Notes: generated by a model from the letters alone, not told the origin. Counted from the stretch's first letter, positions 34,664 through 42,858 are shown. The stretch: DNA of 59,935 nt from Streptomyces sp. ISL-12 (GCF_018614415.1 NZ_JAGGOO010000124.1:1-59935); one strand, 5' to 3'. Made by a program: numbers and translations.

Positions 34664-35599
34664 TCACAGATCCAGGACGAGCCGCTTTCCCCGGCACCGG
34701 GAGACGCAGATGAGCATCGTCTCCCCGGCCGCCCGCTCCTCCTCGGTGAGCACCGAGTCCCGGTGGTCGGGGACGCCTTCGACCACCTCCGTCTCACAGG
34801 TTCCGCAGGTGCCCTCCGTGCAGGAAAACAGCACCTCGGCGCCGGCCGCGCGCACGGCGTCGAGGACGGAGACGTCCGGCGGGACGGCGACGGTGCGGCC
34901 ACTGCGGGCGAGGACGACCTCGAACCCGTCGTTGTCCAAGGGGAGTCGCTCCTTGGGGCGGAACCGCTCGGTGCGCAGGACGCGCGGCGGGCACCGCTCC
35001 TCCACCGCGTCGAGCAGCGGACCGGGACCGCAGCAGTAGACGAGGGTGCCGTCCGGTACGCCGTCCAGCACGGTGGCGAGGTCCAGCAGCCCGGTCTCGT
35101 CCTCGGGGGCGAGGGTGACCCGGTCGCCGTAGCGCGCCAGTTCCCCCGTGAACGCCATGGAGCTGCGGCTGCGTCCGCCGTACAGCAACGACCAGCCGGC
35201 GCCCGCCCGTTCGGCGGCGGCCAGCATCGGCAGGAGGGGGGTGATGCCGATGCCGCCGGCGATGAACCGGTAGCGGGCGGCGGGCTCCAGCCGGAAGTGG
35301 TTGCGCGGCCCGCGCACCCGCACCGTGCCGCCCCGGCCCAGGTGCTCGTGCACATACGCCGATCCGCCCCGCCCGGCGTCCTCCCGCAGCACGGCGATCC
35401 GCCACGCCTCCCGGTCGGCCGGGTCGCCGCACAGCGAGTACTGCCGCTCCAGCCCCGGGCCGAGGAGGACGTCGATGTGCGCGCCGGGCTCCCAGGCGGG
35501 CAGCGGTCCGCCGAGCGGGTGGCGCAGGGTGAGGGCCAGCACGGCGTCGGCCGCCGGCCGGACGTCCGCGACGACGAGTTCGCTTTCGTACAGGGTCAT
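34664..35599 (-). CDS. PDR-type oxygenase reductase (FMN/NAD and plant-type 2Fe-2S)
   Basis: 311 aa. Phthalate-dioxygenase-reductase architecture: flavin barrel (RQYSLCGDPADREAW, residues ~55-70), NAD-binding domain (FIAGGIGITPLLPMLAA; YCCGPGPLLDAV), then a C-terminal ferredoxin with CTEGTCGTCETEV and a fourth Cys in ICVSRC. It passes electrons from NAD(P)H to the Rieske oxygenase encoded two genes upstream. The start ATG at 35599 overlaps the stop of the 54-aa mini gene (ATGA) and has GAGGAAAC before it. Confidence 0.92.
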   Translation of the reverse strand: MTLYESELVVADVRPAADAVLALTLRHPLGGPLPAWEPGAHIDVLLGPGLERQYSLCGDPADREAWRIAVLREDAGRGGSAYVHEHLGRGGTVRVRGPRNHFRLEPAARYRFIAGGIGITPLLPMLAAAERAGAGWSLLYGGRSRSSMAFTGELARYGDRVTLAPEDETGLLDLATVLDGVPDGTLVYCCGPGPLLDAVEERCPPRVLRTERFRPKERLPLDNDGFEVVLARSGRTVAVPPDVSVLDAVRAAGAEVLFSCTEGTCGTCETEVVEGVPDHRDSVLTEEERAAGETMLICVSRCRGKRLVLDL

Positions 35600-35760
35600 G
35601 AACCGTTTCCTCGGGGATCGTGTCCGTCCGGGTGGGCGAGCATCCACTCCCACATCGCGACCGGGTCCTCGGCGGTGTGCTCGGCGCCGCAGTGACAGGT
35701 GCCGTGCAGGACGTCGGTGCCGGGCAGCCAGTCGACGCGGTACACCTCACCGGTGGTCAC
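35596..35760 (-). CDS. 54-aa zinc-ribbon-like mini protein between oxygenase and reductase
   Basis: A GTG at 35760 overlaps the Rieske stop (GTGA) and the stop overlaps the reductase ATG (ATGA), so this 54-codon frame is perfectly coupled on both sides. The product runs VTTGEVYRVDWLPGTDVLHG, then TCHCGAEHTAEDPVAMWEW and MLAHPDGH. It has a CxC plus His-rich C-terminal half (CHCGAEH, HPDGH) that could bind zinc or iron. Composition is normal for a protein. Function unknown; it could be an assembly or coupling factor for the oxygenase. Coding is inferred from context and frame, not from similarity I can name. Confidence 0.7.
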   Translation of the reverse strand: MTTGEVYRVDWLPGTDVLHGTCHCGAEHTAEDPVAMWEWMLAHPDGHDPRGNGS

Positions 35761-36809
35761 GCGTCACCCTCCTCGGCCAGCCGGGCCAGGATGCGGCGGG
35801 CGGCCAGGCCGCCGGTGTCGATGTTGATGCTCAGCTCCTGGTAGCCGGCGCGCTCGGCGCCCAGCGCGCGCTGGAGCAGGTTGAGCGCGTCGACGTCCTG
35901 CATCACGACGGTGTGGTTGTTCTTCCGCAGGAACTCGGTGACCTCGGCGTCGTCCGTCGCCCAGTCCCGGGAGACCGCCCAGAAGTCGTACACCTCGCCG
36001 TCGGCGGACGGGGTGATGGCGTACGTGATCTCGGTGTGGAAGGCGTGCGGATCGCTGCCGTCGGCCTCCGGCCGCACGCCCACCGGGGCGACGCGGCTGT
36101 GCAGCAGATACAGACTGGGCGCGTGGTACTCGATGTCCTGCCACCGGTCGATCCGGCCGCTGATGCCGGTCGACTTGGCGTAGAACGGCGGGCACTCGGC
36201 GTCGTCCATGTGCCGGCTGACCCGGACGATCCCGGCGCCCTCGTCGACCTCCGTGGTGATCGGCGTCTCGGCGACCTCGGGGGTGCCGATGTAACCGCCG
36301 TGCAGATACGTCTCGTGGGACAGGTCGAGGAGGTTGTCGACCAGCAGCCCGTAGTCGCAGTGGATCGGCTCCATGCCGCGGACCGTGACCCAGCCGGGGG
36401 AGTCCAGGTGCCGGGCACGCGGCACGGCCTCGGGGTCGGCGAGCGCCGGGTCGCCGATCCACACCCACACCAGCGAGTCGCGTTCGGCCACCGGGTAGGA
36501 GGCGACGCGGGCGGTGCGCGGCACCCGTTTCTGCCCCGGCACGTACACGCAGGTGCCGGTGGTGTCGTACGTGAACCCGTGGTAGCCGCACACGATCCGG
36601 TCGCCGTCGAGTCGGGTCGGGGCCTCGGAGAGCGGGTAGCGGCGGTGCACACAGCGGTCGTGCAGGGCGACCGGCGTGCCGTCCTCCGCGGTCCGGTACA
36701 GCACGAGCGGCTCCCCGAGCACGGTCCGGCCGAGCAACTCGCGCCCGACCTCGTGGGCGTAGGCGGCGACGTACCACTGGTTCCTGGCGAAGGCGGTGGT
36801 GTGAGGCAT
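35757..36809 (-). CDS. Rieske non-heme iron oxygenase, VanA-like
   Basis: 350 aa from the ATG at 36809 (GGGAG 8 nt upstream). Rieske centre ligands are C53 and H55 (CVHRRYPLS) and C74 and H77 (CGYHGFTYD). The catalytic iron motif appears as DNLLDLSHETYLHGGYIG. The family oxidatively demethylates or hydroxylates aromatic acids. Because the operon continues with a reductase and a sulfonate-type importer, an aromatic or alkyl sulfonate substrate is inferred. First gene of operon A, divergent from operon B. Confidence 0.92.
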   Translation of the reverse strand: MPHTTAFARNQWYVAAYAHEVGRELLGRTVLGEPLVLYRTAEDGTPVALHDRCVHRRYPLSEAPTRLDGDRIVCGYHGFTYDTTGTCVYVPGQKRVPRTARVASYPVAERDSLVWVWIGDPALADPEAVPRARHLDSPGWVTVRGMEPIHCDYGLLVDNLLDLSHETYLHGGYIGTPEVAETPITTEVDEGAGIVRVSRHMDDAECPPFYAKSTGISGRIDRWQDIEYHAPSLYLLHSRVAPVGVRPEADGSDPHAFHTEITYAITPSADGEVYDFWAVSRDWATDDAEVTEFLRKNNHTVVMQDVDALNLLQRALGAERAGYQELSINIDTGGLAARRILARLAEEGDA

Positions 36810-36875
36810 GGGGCGGCTCCCGTCTCTCTGTCGTGGCGACATGGTCCGGAGCGGGCTCGCACGGGCGCAACGGGG

Positions 36876-36892
36876 CTTCCGTCCCACGGAAG
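36876..36892. promoter_or_regulatory. Inverted repeat CTTCCGT-ccc-ACGGAAG upstream of the Rieske gene
   Basis: A perfect 7-3-7 inverted repeat, 67 nt before the Rieske start and 35 nt before the -35 box of operon B, so it is placed to influence both divergent units. Operator function is inferred. No clear promoter for the Rieske gene was identified in 36810-36960. Confidence 0.4.
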
Positions 36893-36926
36893 ACGAGCGG
36901 GTGCGGTTCCGGTATCCGGGCGCTCC

Positions 36927-36956
36927 TTGACGAACAACGGGATGTGCTGCTGAATT
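36927..36956 (+). promoter_or_regulatory. Promoter of operon B placing the start at the leader ATG
   Basis: TTGACG (36927-36932) and TGAATT (36951-36956) with an 18-bp spacer. Seven nucleotides after the -10 is the A of the leader ORF start codon at 36963, implying a leaderless leader-peptide transcript. Confidence 0.6.
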
Positions 36957-36962
36957 GACCAC

Positions 36963-37040
36963 ATGACTGCCCAGCGGCGCCTGGTCTCGCGCGATCACAT
37001 CGACTTCGGTCGGGTGTGGTCGGCCGCGTGTTGCGCCTGA
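36963..37040 (+). CDS. Cysteine leader peptide of operon B (25 aa)
   Basis: An ATG frame of 25 codons, reading MTAQRRLVSRDHIDFGRVWS and then AACCA before TGA. Two consecutive Cys codons (37029-37034) lie two codons before the stop. The LVSRxHID core resembles the small putative leader peptides that precede sulfur-acquisition operons in Streptomyces. With Cys-tRNA scarce, a ribosome would stall at the pair and expose or mask downstream RNA. It stands 248 nt before the first monooxygenase gene. Confidence 0.75.
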   Translation: MTAQRRLVSRDHIDFGRVWSAACCA

Positions 37041-37042
37041 CC

Positions 37043-37123
37043 CGGCAGCGGGCCCTCTGACCGGCCCCTCCCACGCTCGGTGACCCCTTCGCGGGCCGGT
37101 TCCTGTCTTCGCGGGCGCTGCCG
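37043..37123 (+). promoter_or_regulatory. Candidate attenuator structure after the leader peptide
   Basis: Two nested perfect stems: CGGCAGCG (37043-37050) with CGCTGCCG (37116-37123), and ACCGGCCC (37060-37067) with GGGCCGGT (37093-37100). A ribosome stalled on the Cys codons at 37029-37034 would cover the left arm of the outer stem. The remainder of the leader RNA (37124-37288) shows no further gene. The regulatory outcome (antitermination or release of translation) is inferred. Confidence 0.45.
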
Positions 37124-37288
37124 CGGCACCGCCTCCTCCGACGCCCGTCGTCGGCACCCGTAGCAGCCCGTACGCGCCGTCGCGGCGGGTGTCCGCGACG
37201 TGGTGACCCGGTCCCTCACCGCCGTGCCCGCCCCCCCCCTGCGGGGGGCCGGCGTTCTCGTCACGGACTTCCAGGAAGGCGCACACTC

Positions 37289-38491
37289 GTGTCCTCAACG
37301 TCCCTTTCCCCGCTGCACCTCGCCGTCGCCCTGGACGGCACCGGCTGGCACCCCGCCTCCTGGCGTGAGGCGGTGGCCCGGCCCTGGGACCTGTTCTCCG
37401 CCGCCTACTGGGCCGACCTGGTCGCGGAGGCCGAGCGCGGGCTCCTCGACTTCGTGACCATCGAGGACGGCCTCGGCCTCCAGTCGTCCCACTTCCTCGC
37501 CCCGGACCACCGCACCGACCAGGTACGCGGTCGCCTGGACGCCGTCCTCATCGCCTCCCGCGTCGCCCCGCTGACCCGGCGCATCGGCCTGGTGCCGACG
37601 GTGGTCGTCACCCACACGGAGCCCTTCCACATCTCCAAGGCGATCGCCACCCTCGACTACGTCAGCACCGGCCGGGCCGGCCTGCGTGTGCAGATCACCG
37701 CCCGTCCGAACGAGGCCGCGCACTTCGGCCGCCGTACGATCCCGCGCATCGAGTCCTACGACGCCCCGGGCACCCAGGAGCTGATCACCGACCTCTTCGA
37801 CGAGGCCGCCGATCACGTGGAGGTGGTGCGCCGCCTCTGGGACAGCTGGGAGGACGACGCCGAGATCCGGGACGCCGCCACCGGCCGCTTCATCGACCGC
37901 GACAAGCTGCATCACATCGACTTCGAGGGCCGGCACTTCAGCGTCAGGGGCCCCTCCATCACGCCCCGCCCGCCGCAGGGCCAGCCGGTCGTCACCGCCC
38001 TCGCGCACGACACCGTCCCGTACCGGCTCGTGGCCCGCGCCGCCGACATCGGCTACGTCACGCCGCACGACGCCGACGAGGCCCGCGCGATCGTCGCCCG
38101 GATCCGCGCCGAGCAGAACGCGGCCGGACGGGCCGCCGAGCCGCTGCACGTCTTCGGCGACCTCGTGGTCTTCCTCGACGACGACCCGGCCGCCGCGCGG
38201 GCACGCCGGGAACGGCTCGACGCGCTCGCGGGACAGCCGTACACGAGCGACGCGCTGGTCTTCACCGGGACACCGTCCCAACTGGCGGATCTGCTCCTGG
38301 AGTTGCGCGGCGCCGGGCTGTCCGGCTTCCGGCTGCGCCCCGCCGTCGCCGGGCACGACCTCCCGGCGATCACCCGAGGGCTGGTCCCCGAACTCCAGCG
38401 ACGCGGCGTCTTCCGCCGCGCCTACGAGGCCGGCACCCTGCGCGGCCTGCTGGGCCTGCCCCGCCCCGCCAACCGTTACGCGGCAGCCTGA
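37289..38491 (+). CDS. Luciferase-like flavin monooxygenase (operon B, first)
   Basis: 400 aa, GTG start after AGGAAGG. A bacterial-luciferase-like TIM barrel: LHLAVALDGTGWHPASWREA, RRIGLVPTVVVTHTEPFHISKAIATLDYVSTGRAGLRVQ and the C-terminal helix LVPELQRRGVFRRAYEAGTLRGLLGLPRP. Members use reduced FMN and oxygen; many cleave C-S bonds. Substrate unknown. It is followed after 26 nt by a DszA/NtaA-type enzyme, together forming a cassette under leader-peptide control. Confidence 0.88.
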   Translation: MSSTSLSPLHLAVALDGTGWHPASWREAVARPWDLFSAAYWADLVAEAERGLLDFVTIEDGLGLQSSHFLAPDHRTDQVRGRLDAVLIASRVAPLTRRIGLVPTVVVTHTEPFHISKAIATLDYVSTGRAGLRVQITARPNEAAHFGRRTIPRIESYDAPGTQELITDLFDEAADHVEVVRRLWDSWEDDAEIRDAATGRFIDRDKLHHIDFEGRHFSVRGPSITPRPPQGQPVVTALAHDTVPYRLVARAADIGYVTPHDADEARAIVARIRAEQNAAGRAAEPLHVFGDLVVFLDDDPAAARARRERLDALAGQPYTSDALVFTGTPSQLADLLLELRGAGLSGFRLRPAVAGHDLPAITRGLVPELQRRGVFRRAYEAGTLRGLLGLPRPANRYAAA

Positions 38492-38517
38492 ACCGTCGGA
38501 AGGAAGACCGCAGCGCC

Positions 38518-39891
38518 ATGACCAAGCCCCTGAAGCAGATCCACCTGGCCGCCCACTTCCCCGGCGTCAACAACACCACCGTGTGGAGCGACCCGAGGGC
38601 CGGCAGCCACATCGAGTTCAGCTCCTTCGCGCACTTCGCCCGGACCGCCGAACGCGCCAGGTTCGACTTCCTGTTCCTGGCCGAGGGACTCCGGCTCCGC
38701 GAACAGGGCGGACACATATACGACCTGGACGTCGTCGGCCGCCCCGACACCTTCACCGTCCTGGCCGCGCTCGCCGCCGTCACCGAGCACCTCGGACTGA
38801 CCGGCACCATCAACTCCACCTTCAACGAGCCGTACGAGGTGGCCCGCCAGTTCGCCAGCCTCGACCACCTCTCCGGCGGGCGGTCCGCCTGGAACGTCGT
38901 CACCTCCTGGGACGCCTTCACCGGCGAGAACTTCCGCCGCGGCGGCTTCCTGCCCCAGGAGGAGCGCTACTCCCGCGCCCGGGAGTTCCTGGCCACGGCG
39001 CACGAACTCTTCGACTCCTGGCACGGCGACGAGATCCTCGCCGACCGGGCCACCGGCACCTTCCTGCGGGACGCCGACGCGGGCGCCTTCGCCCACACCG
39101 GACAGCACTTCGACATCCACGGACGGTTCAACGTCCCGCGCTCCCCGCAGGGCCGCCCGGTGATCTTCCAGGCCGGGGACTCCGAGGAGGGCCGCGAGTT
39201 CGCCGCCGCGGAGGCGGACGCCGTCTTCAGCCGGCACGGCACCCTGGAGGCGGGCCGGGCCTTCTACACGGACGTGAAGTCCCGCCTGGCCAGGTACGGC
39301 CGCCGCCCCGACCAGCTGCTCATCCTGCCCGCCGCGACCTTCGTCCTCGCCGACACCGACGCGGACGCCGAGGAACTCGCCCGCGAGGTGCGCCGGCAGC
39401 AGGTCAGCGGGGCCACCGCCATCAAACACCTGGAGTTCGTCTGGAACCGGGACCTGTCGGCGTACGACCCGGAAGGGCCCCTGCCCGACATCGACCCGGA
39501 CGTCGGCGCCCGGCACATCTCCCAGGGCCGCGCCCAGGTCCGCATGTACCGGGACCCACTGGCCACCGCCCGTGAGTGGCGCGAACTGGCCGCCGCGCAC
39601 GGCTGGTCCATCCGCGACCTGGTCATCAACACCGGCAACCGGCAGAACTTCGTCGGCTCCCCGGCCACCGTCGCGCACACCATCGACGAACTCGTCCAGG
39701 CCGACGCGAGCGACGGCTTCATCCTCGTCCCGCACATCACCCCGGGCGGGCTGGACGAGTTCGCCGACAAGGTGGTCCCGCTGCTCCAGGAACGGGGCGT
39801 GTTCCGCACGGAGTACGAGGGCACGACCCTGCGCGACCACCTGGGCCTGGCGCACCCGGCCGACGTCCGCGGTGAGCGGGTGGCGTCGTGA
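38518..39891 (+). CDS. NtaA/SnaA/DszA-family FMNH2-dependent monooxygenase
   Basis: 457 aa. Family motifs: LAAHFPGVNNTTVWSDP, FLFLAEGLRLREQGGHIYD, GLTGTINSTFNEPYEVARQFASLDHLS and SAWNVVTSWDAFTGENFRRGG. The family includes dibenzothiophene-sulfone monooxygenase and nitrilotriacetate monooxygenase; given the setting, a sulfone or sulfonate is likely. It needs reduced FMN from a separate reductase (ssuE-like genes at 45.5 and 50.5 kb). The stop overlaps the next start (GTGA). Confidence 0.9.
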   Translation: MTKPLKQIHLAAHFPGVNNTTVWSDPRAGSHIEFSSFAHFARTAERARFDFLFLAEGLRLREQGGHIYDLDVVGRPDTFTVLAALAAVTEHLGLTGTINSTFNEPYEVARQFASLDHLSGGRSAWNVVTSWDAFTGENFRRGGFLPQEERYSRAREFLATAHELFDSWHGDEILADRATGTFLRDADAGAFAHTGQHFDIHGRFNVPRSPQGRPVIFQAGDSEEGREFAAAEADAVFSRHGTLEAGRAFYTDVKSRLARYGRRPDQLLILPAATFVLADTDADAEELAREVRRQQVSGATAIKHLEFVWNRDLSAYDPEGPLPDIDPDVGARHISQGRAQVRMYRDPLATAREWRELAAAHGWSIRDLVINTGNRQNFVGSPATVAHTIDELVQADASDGFILVPHITPGGLDEFADKVVPLLQERGVFRTEYEGTTLRDHLGLAHPADVRGERVAS

Positions 39892-40970
39892 AGTTCATCG
39901 CCGTCACCCTGATCGCGCACCGCCCGGACCCGGTCACCGGCGTACGGAAATCGACCCACGAGCGTTTCCGCGAGGTCCTCGGCGACGCCGTGCTCGCCGA
40001 GGAGCTGGGCTTCGACGGCTTCGGGGTGGGGGAGCGGCACGAACGGCCGTTCATCTCCTCCTCGCCGGCCGTGGTACTGAGCCATGTGGCCGCGCTGACG
40101 AAACGCATCCGTCTCTTCACCGCGGTGACGACCCTGAGCCTGCTCGACCCGGTCCGCGCCTACGAGGACTACGCCACCCTCGACCACCTCTCCGAGGGCC
40201 GGCTCGACCTGATCATCGGCAAGGGCAACGGCACCGCCCAGCGCGAGCTGTTCCACGTCACCCCCGAGGACCAGTGGGAGCGCAACGCCGAGAGCTACGA
40301 GGTCTTCCGGCGGATCTGGCGCCAGGACAAGGTCACCGCGCGGACCCGCTTCCGCCCGCCGCTGACGGACTCCGAGGTGTGGCCCCGGCCCTTCCAGCGG
40401 CCCGTCCGCGTCTGGCACGGCAGCGCCACCAGCAAGGAGTCGGTCGACCTGGCCGCCCGCCACGGCGACCCGCTGTTCTCCGCCAACGTCACCAACCCCG
40501 TCGAGCCCTACGCCGAGCTGGTCCGCCACTACCGCGAGCGCTGGGAGCACTACGGGCACGACCCGGCCGGCATCGCGATCGGCGCCGGCACGGCGGGCGT
40601 CCACGTGGCGCCCACCTCCCAGGAGGCGCTGGCCGCCTACCGGCCGGTCTTCGAAGCCGGTCTGGCCTTCTCCAGGCAGGCGGGGCTGCCCGTCGTCTTC
40701 GAGACCCTGGAGGACTTCGCCGAACGCAGCTCCGCCCTGATCGGCAGCCCCCAGCAGGTCATCGACAAGGTGCACCGCTACCACGAGCGGCTCGGCCACA
40801 CCGTGCTCCACCTGCACGCCGACGCCCACGGGCTGCCGGACGCCCGGCACCGAGCCTCCCTGGAGCTGTTCCAGTCCCTGGTCGCCCCCGTACTGCGCCG
40901 CGAGATCCCGGACCCGCCGTTCCCGTGGGAACCGGCGCTACCACTCACCCAGGAGTCCGCCCGCCTCTGA
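39888..40970 (+). CDS. Luciferase-like monooxygenase (operon B, third)
   Basis: 360 aa. MKFIAVTLIAHRPDP start, then FDGFGVGERHERPFISSSPAVVLSHVAALTKRIRLFTAVTTLSLLDPVRAYEDYATLDHLS, a clear LLM-class signature of the flavin-binding barrel, and GRLDLIIGKGN. Coupled to the DszA-like gene. A strong hairpin follows 12 nt after the stop, so operon B probably ends here. Substrate unknown. Confidence 0.9.
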   Translation: MKFIAVTLIAHRPDPVTGVRKSTHERFREVLGDAVLAEELGFDGFGVGERHERPFISSSPAVVLSHVAALTKRIRLFTAVTTLSLLDPVRAYEDYATLDHLSEGRLDLIIGKGNGTAQRELFHVTPEDQWERNAESYEVFRRIWRQDKVTARTRFRPPLTDSEVWPRPFQRPVRVWHGSATSKESVDLAARHGDPLFSANVTNPVEPYAELVRHYRERWEHYGHDPAGIAIGAGTAGVHVAPTSQEALAAYRPVFEAGLAFSRQAGLPVVFETLEDFAERSSALIGSPQQVIDKVHRYHERLGHTVLHLHADAHGLPDARHRASLELFQSLVAPVLRREIPDPPFPWEPALPLTQESARL

Positions 40971-40982
40971 CCTCCCCCACAC

Positions 40983-41033
40983 GGCGTCCGCGGCCCCGTT
41001 CCGATCGCGGCTGGAGCGAGGGCCGCGGACGCC
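40983..41033 (+). terminator. 13-bp perfect-stem hairpin ending operon B
   Basis: GGCGTCCGCGGCC (40983-40995) pairs perfectly with GGCCGCGGACGCC (41021-41033) around a 25-nt loop, 12 nt after the stop of the third monooxygenase. It lies just before the truncation point of the adjacent monooxygenase remnant. Confidence 0.7.
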
Positions 41034-41039
41034 CCGCGC

Positions 41040-41717
41040 AACTCCACCGGCCTCGCCCCGCGGGCCGAGCGGCCCGGCGGCGCCCGCCACTGGTCCGAGG
41101 CCGGCTTCGGCATCCCCCACGAACGCCCCGTCCGCCTGCTGCGGGAGTTCCTCACCGCGTTGCGCCGGCTGGTGGAGACGGGGACGGCCGACTTCCACGG
41201 TGAGCTGCTGACCGCCGCCCCACCGCTGCCGGCGGCGGTGCCGGGCTCAGAGCCGCCGGTGCCGATCCTGGTCGCCGCCATGGGGCCGCAAGCGCTGCGG
41301 GTCGCCGGCCAACTCGCGGACGGGATCCTGCCCCTGCTCGCCGGACCGCGCGCCCTGGCCGAGCACATCGTCCCGGCCGTCACCGCCGCGGCACGGGCGG
41401 CGGGCCGTCCGGCACCGCGCATCGTGGCGTTCGTCCCCGGAGTGGTCACCGCCGACCCCGGAGCCGTGCGGGAGGCCGCGACCGAGACGCTCGCGTTCTA
41501 CGAGCGGTTCCCCTCCTACCAGCGTGTCATCGAGCTGTCCGGCGGTACGCGGGCCGCCGACCTGGCCGTGATCGGTGACGAGGAGACCGTCGCCGCCGAG
41601 GTGCGGCGCTACCGCGAGGCCGGCGCGACCGAGGTGGTGTTCACCGCGACCGACCTGGGAGGCGAGGCGGACCGGCGCCGCACCTGGAAGCTGCTCGGGG
41701 AACTGGCGCACAGCTGA
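41040..41717 (+). pseudogene. 5'-truncated luciferase-like (F420-type) monooxygenase
   Basis: The reading frame from about 41040 encodes GFGIPHERPVRLLREFLTAL, then TADFHGELLTAAPPLPA, VPILVAAMGPQALRVAGQLADGILPL and VIGDEETVAAEVRRYREAG, matching the C-terminal ~200 residues of F420-dependent LLM oxidoreductases (normal size ~300). The N-terminal ~110 residues are absent: the homologous frame fades into the hairpin at 40983-41033. There is no ribosome site for an internal start. Probably a remnant after deletion; an internal TTG or GTG start giving a short stable domain cannot be ruled out. Confidence 0.75.
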
Positions 41718-41732
41718 GGCGCAGGGCCTTCC

Positions 41733-42640
41733 TCACGAAGCGGCCCCGTGCGCGCGGGCGTTGCGCACGAACAGCTCGTGCAGATCGCGCACTGCCCGGG
41801 GGACGGAACCGGAATGCCGGCGCTGCAGGACCAGCAGTACCTCGGTTCCGTCCCCCGCGAGCGGCCGCACCGTGATCGTGCCCCGCCGTTCCAGCGGGTC
41901 GCCGACGACGCTGAAGTCCGGCAGCACCGTGGCGCCCAGTCCCTCGGCGACCATCAGCTTGCCCATCTCCGCCCCGTCGGTGGAGTACGAGAAGACCGGT
42001 GTCCGGCCGCGGAGCAGCCGGTGCAGGAAGCGGTGCATGACGTAGCCGGACCGCATGACGACGAGCGGCTCGGCGAGGAGGCTGTCCGTGTCCACCGCGT
42101 CCAGGGCCGCCAGCGGACTGTCGGGGCGCACGCACACCACGGGGCGGCCGCGCAGCAGCTCGGTGGTCTCGAAGCCGGGCGGCATGTCGTCGCCCCGGAG
42201 GTAGTTGACCAGCCCCAGGTCGAACGCGCCCTCCAGCAGCCCTCGAAGGATCTCGGCCTGCTGCGCGCCCACCAACTCGACCTGGGTGACCGGGTGCGCG
42301 GCCCGGAACTCACGCACGGTCGGGATGACCAGCGGGACGGTGGCCGTGTTGACCGTGCCGAGCCGGACCATGCGGCTGATGCGGTGCTGGTCGTCGGCCG
42401 CGCCGCGCAGCCGGTCGACCGCGTCCAGCACACTCATGATGTGCGGCAGCAGCTCCCGGCCCTCGTCGCTGATCCTGGCCCCGGACCGGTTGCGCTCCAG
42501 CAGGTCCACGCCGAGCTCGCGCTCCAGATTGCGCACGGTCTCGCTGAGCGCCGGCTGGGACAGATGCAGTTCCTCCGCGGCGCGCCTCAGCGAACGAACC
42601 GGGTGACGGCGGTGATGTATTCGAGCTGTTCGATACGCAC
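41733..42640 (-). pseudogene. LysR-family regulator with a 1-nt frameshift near the N-terminus
   Basis: From the GTG at 42640 the frame reads VRIEQLEYITAVTRF, the standard LysR start, then hits TGA at 42589-42587. One base later, the -/+1 frame reads SLRRAAEELHLSQPALSETVRNLERELGVDLLERN and continues to a normal LysR effector domain ending at 41733. Adding one G at about 42595 (restoring TTC GGT TCG) would join them to a 302-aa protein of usual length. Either a true inactivating deletion or a base-calling error in a GG run. It lies between operons B and C and would be the natural regulator of both. Confidence 0.85.
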
Positions 42641-42740
42641 GACAGGAGACTGGCGCCCGTCCCGCGTCGAGTTCAAGGGAATCCCTGTCACAACCTCGTG
42701 AATACCGACTCTCAGGATGTGGAATCACGGCCAGGAACTC

Positions 42741-42770
42741 TTGACCGGCAGGACGCTCCACTGATTCTAT
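42741..42770 (+). promoter_or_regulatory. Promoter of operon C placing the start at the leader ATG
   Basis: TTGACC (42741-42746) and TTCTAT (42765-42770) with an 18-bp spacer; the expected start, 7-8 nt downstream, is the ATG of the second leader ORF at 42778. Same geometry as the operon B promoter. Confidence 0.6.
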
Positions 42771-42777
42771 CGGTGAC

Positions 42778-42858
42778 ATGAAGCGACAGGATCTCACGCG
42801 TCGACGCCACGTCGACCTTGCGCGTGTCTCCAGCTCCTGCTGTCGCTGTCGGGCCTGA
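42778..42858 (+). CDS. Cysteine leader peptide of operon C (26 aa)
   Basis: An ATG frame of 26 codons: MKRQDLTRRRHVDLARVSSS followed by CCRCRA and TGA. Three of the last six residues are Cys (codons 42838-42843 and 42847-42849). The L-T-R-R-R-H-V-D-L core parallels the operon B leader (L-V-S-R-D-H-I-D-F), both followed by an R-V and a serine stretch before the Cys cluster. It stands 211 nt before sfnG. Expected role: sensing of Cys-tRNA or cysteine supply. Confidence 0.78.
   Translation: MKRQDLTRRRHVDLARVSSSCCRCRA

Noticed and set aside
36841..37288. Additional protein gene in the 480-bp gap before operon B
   Set aside because: Apart from the 25-codon leader, frames are Arg/Pro-rich, lack ribosome sites and are interrupted by the hairpin region.
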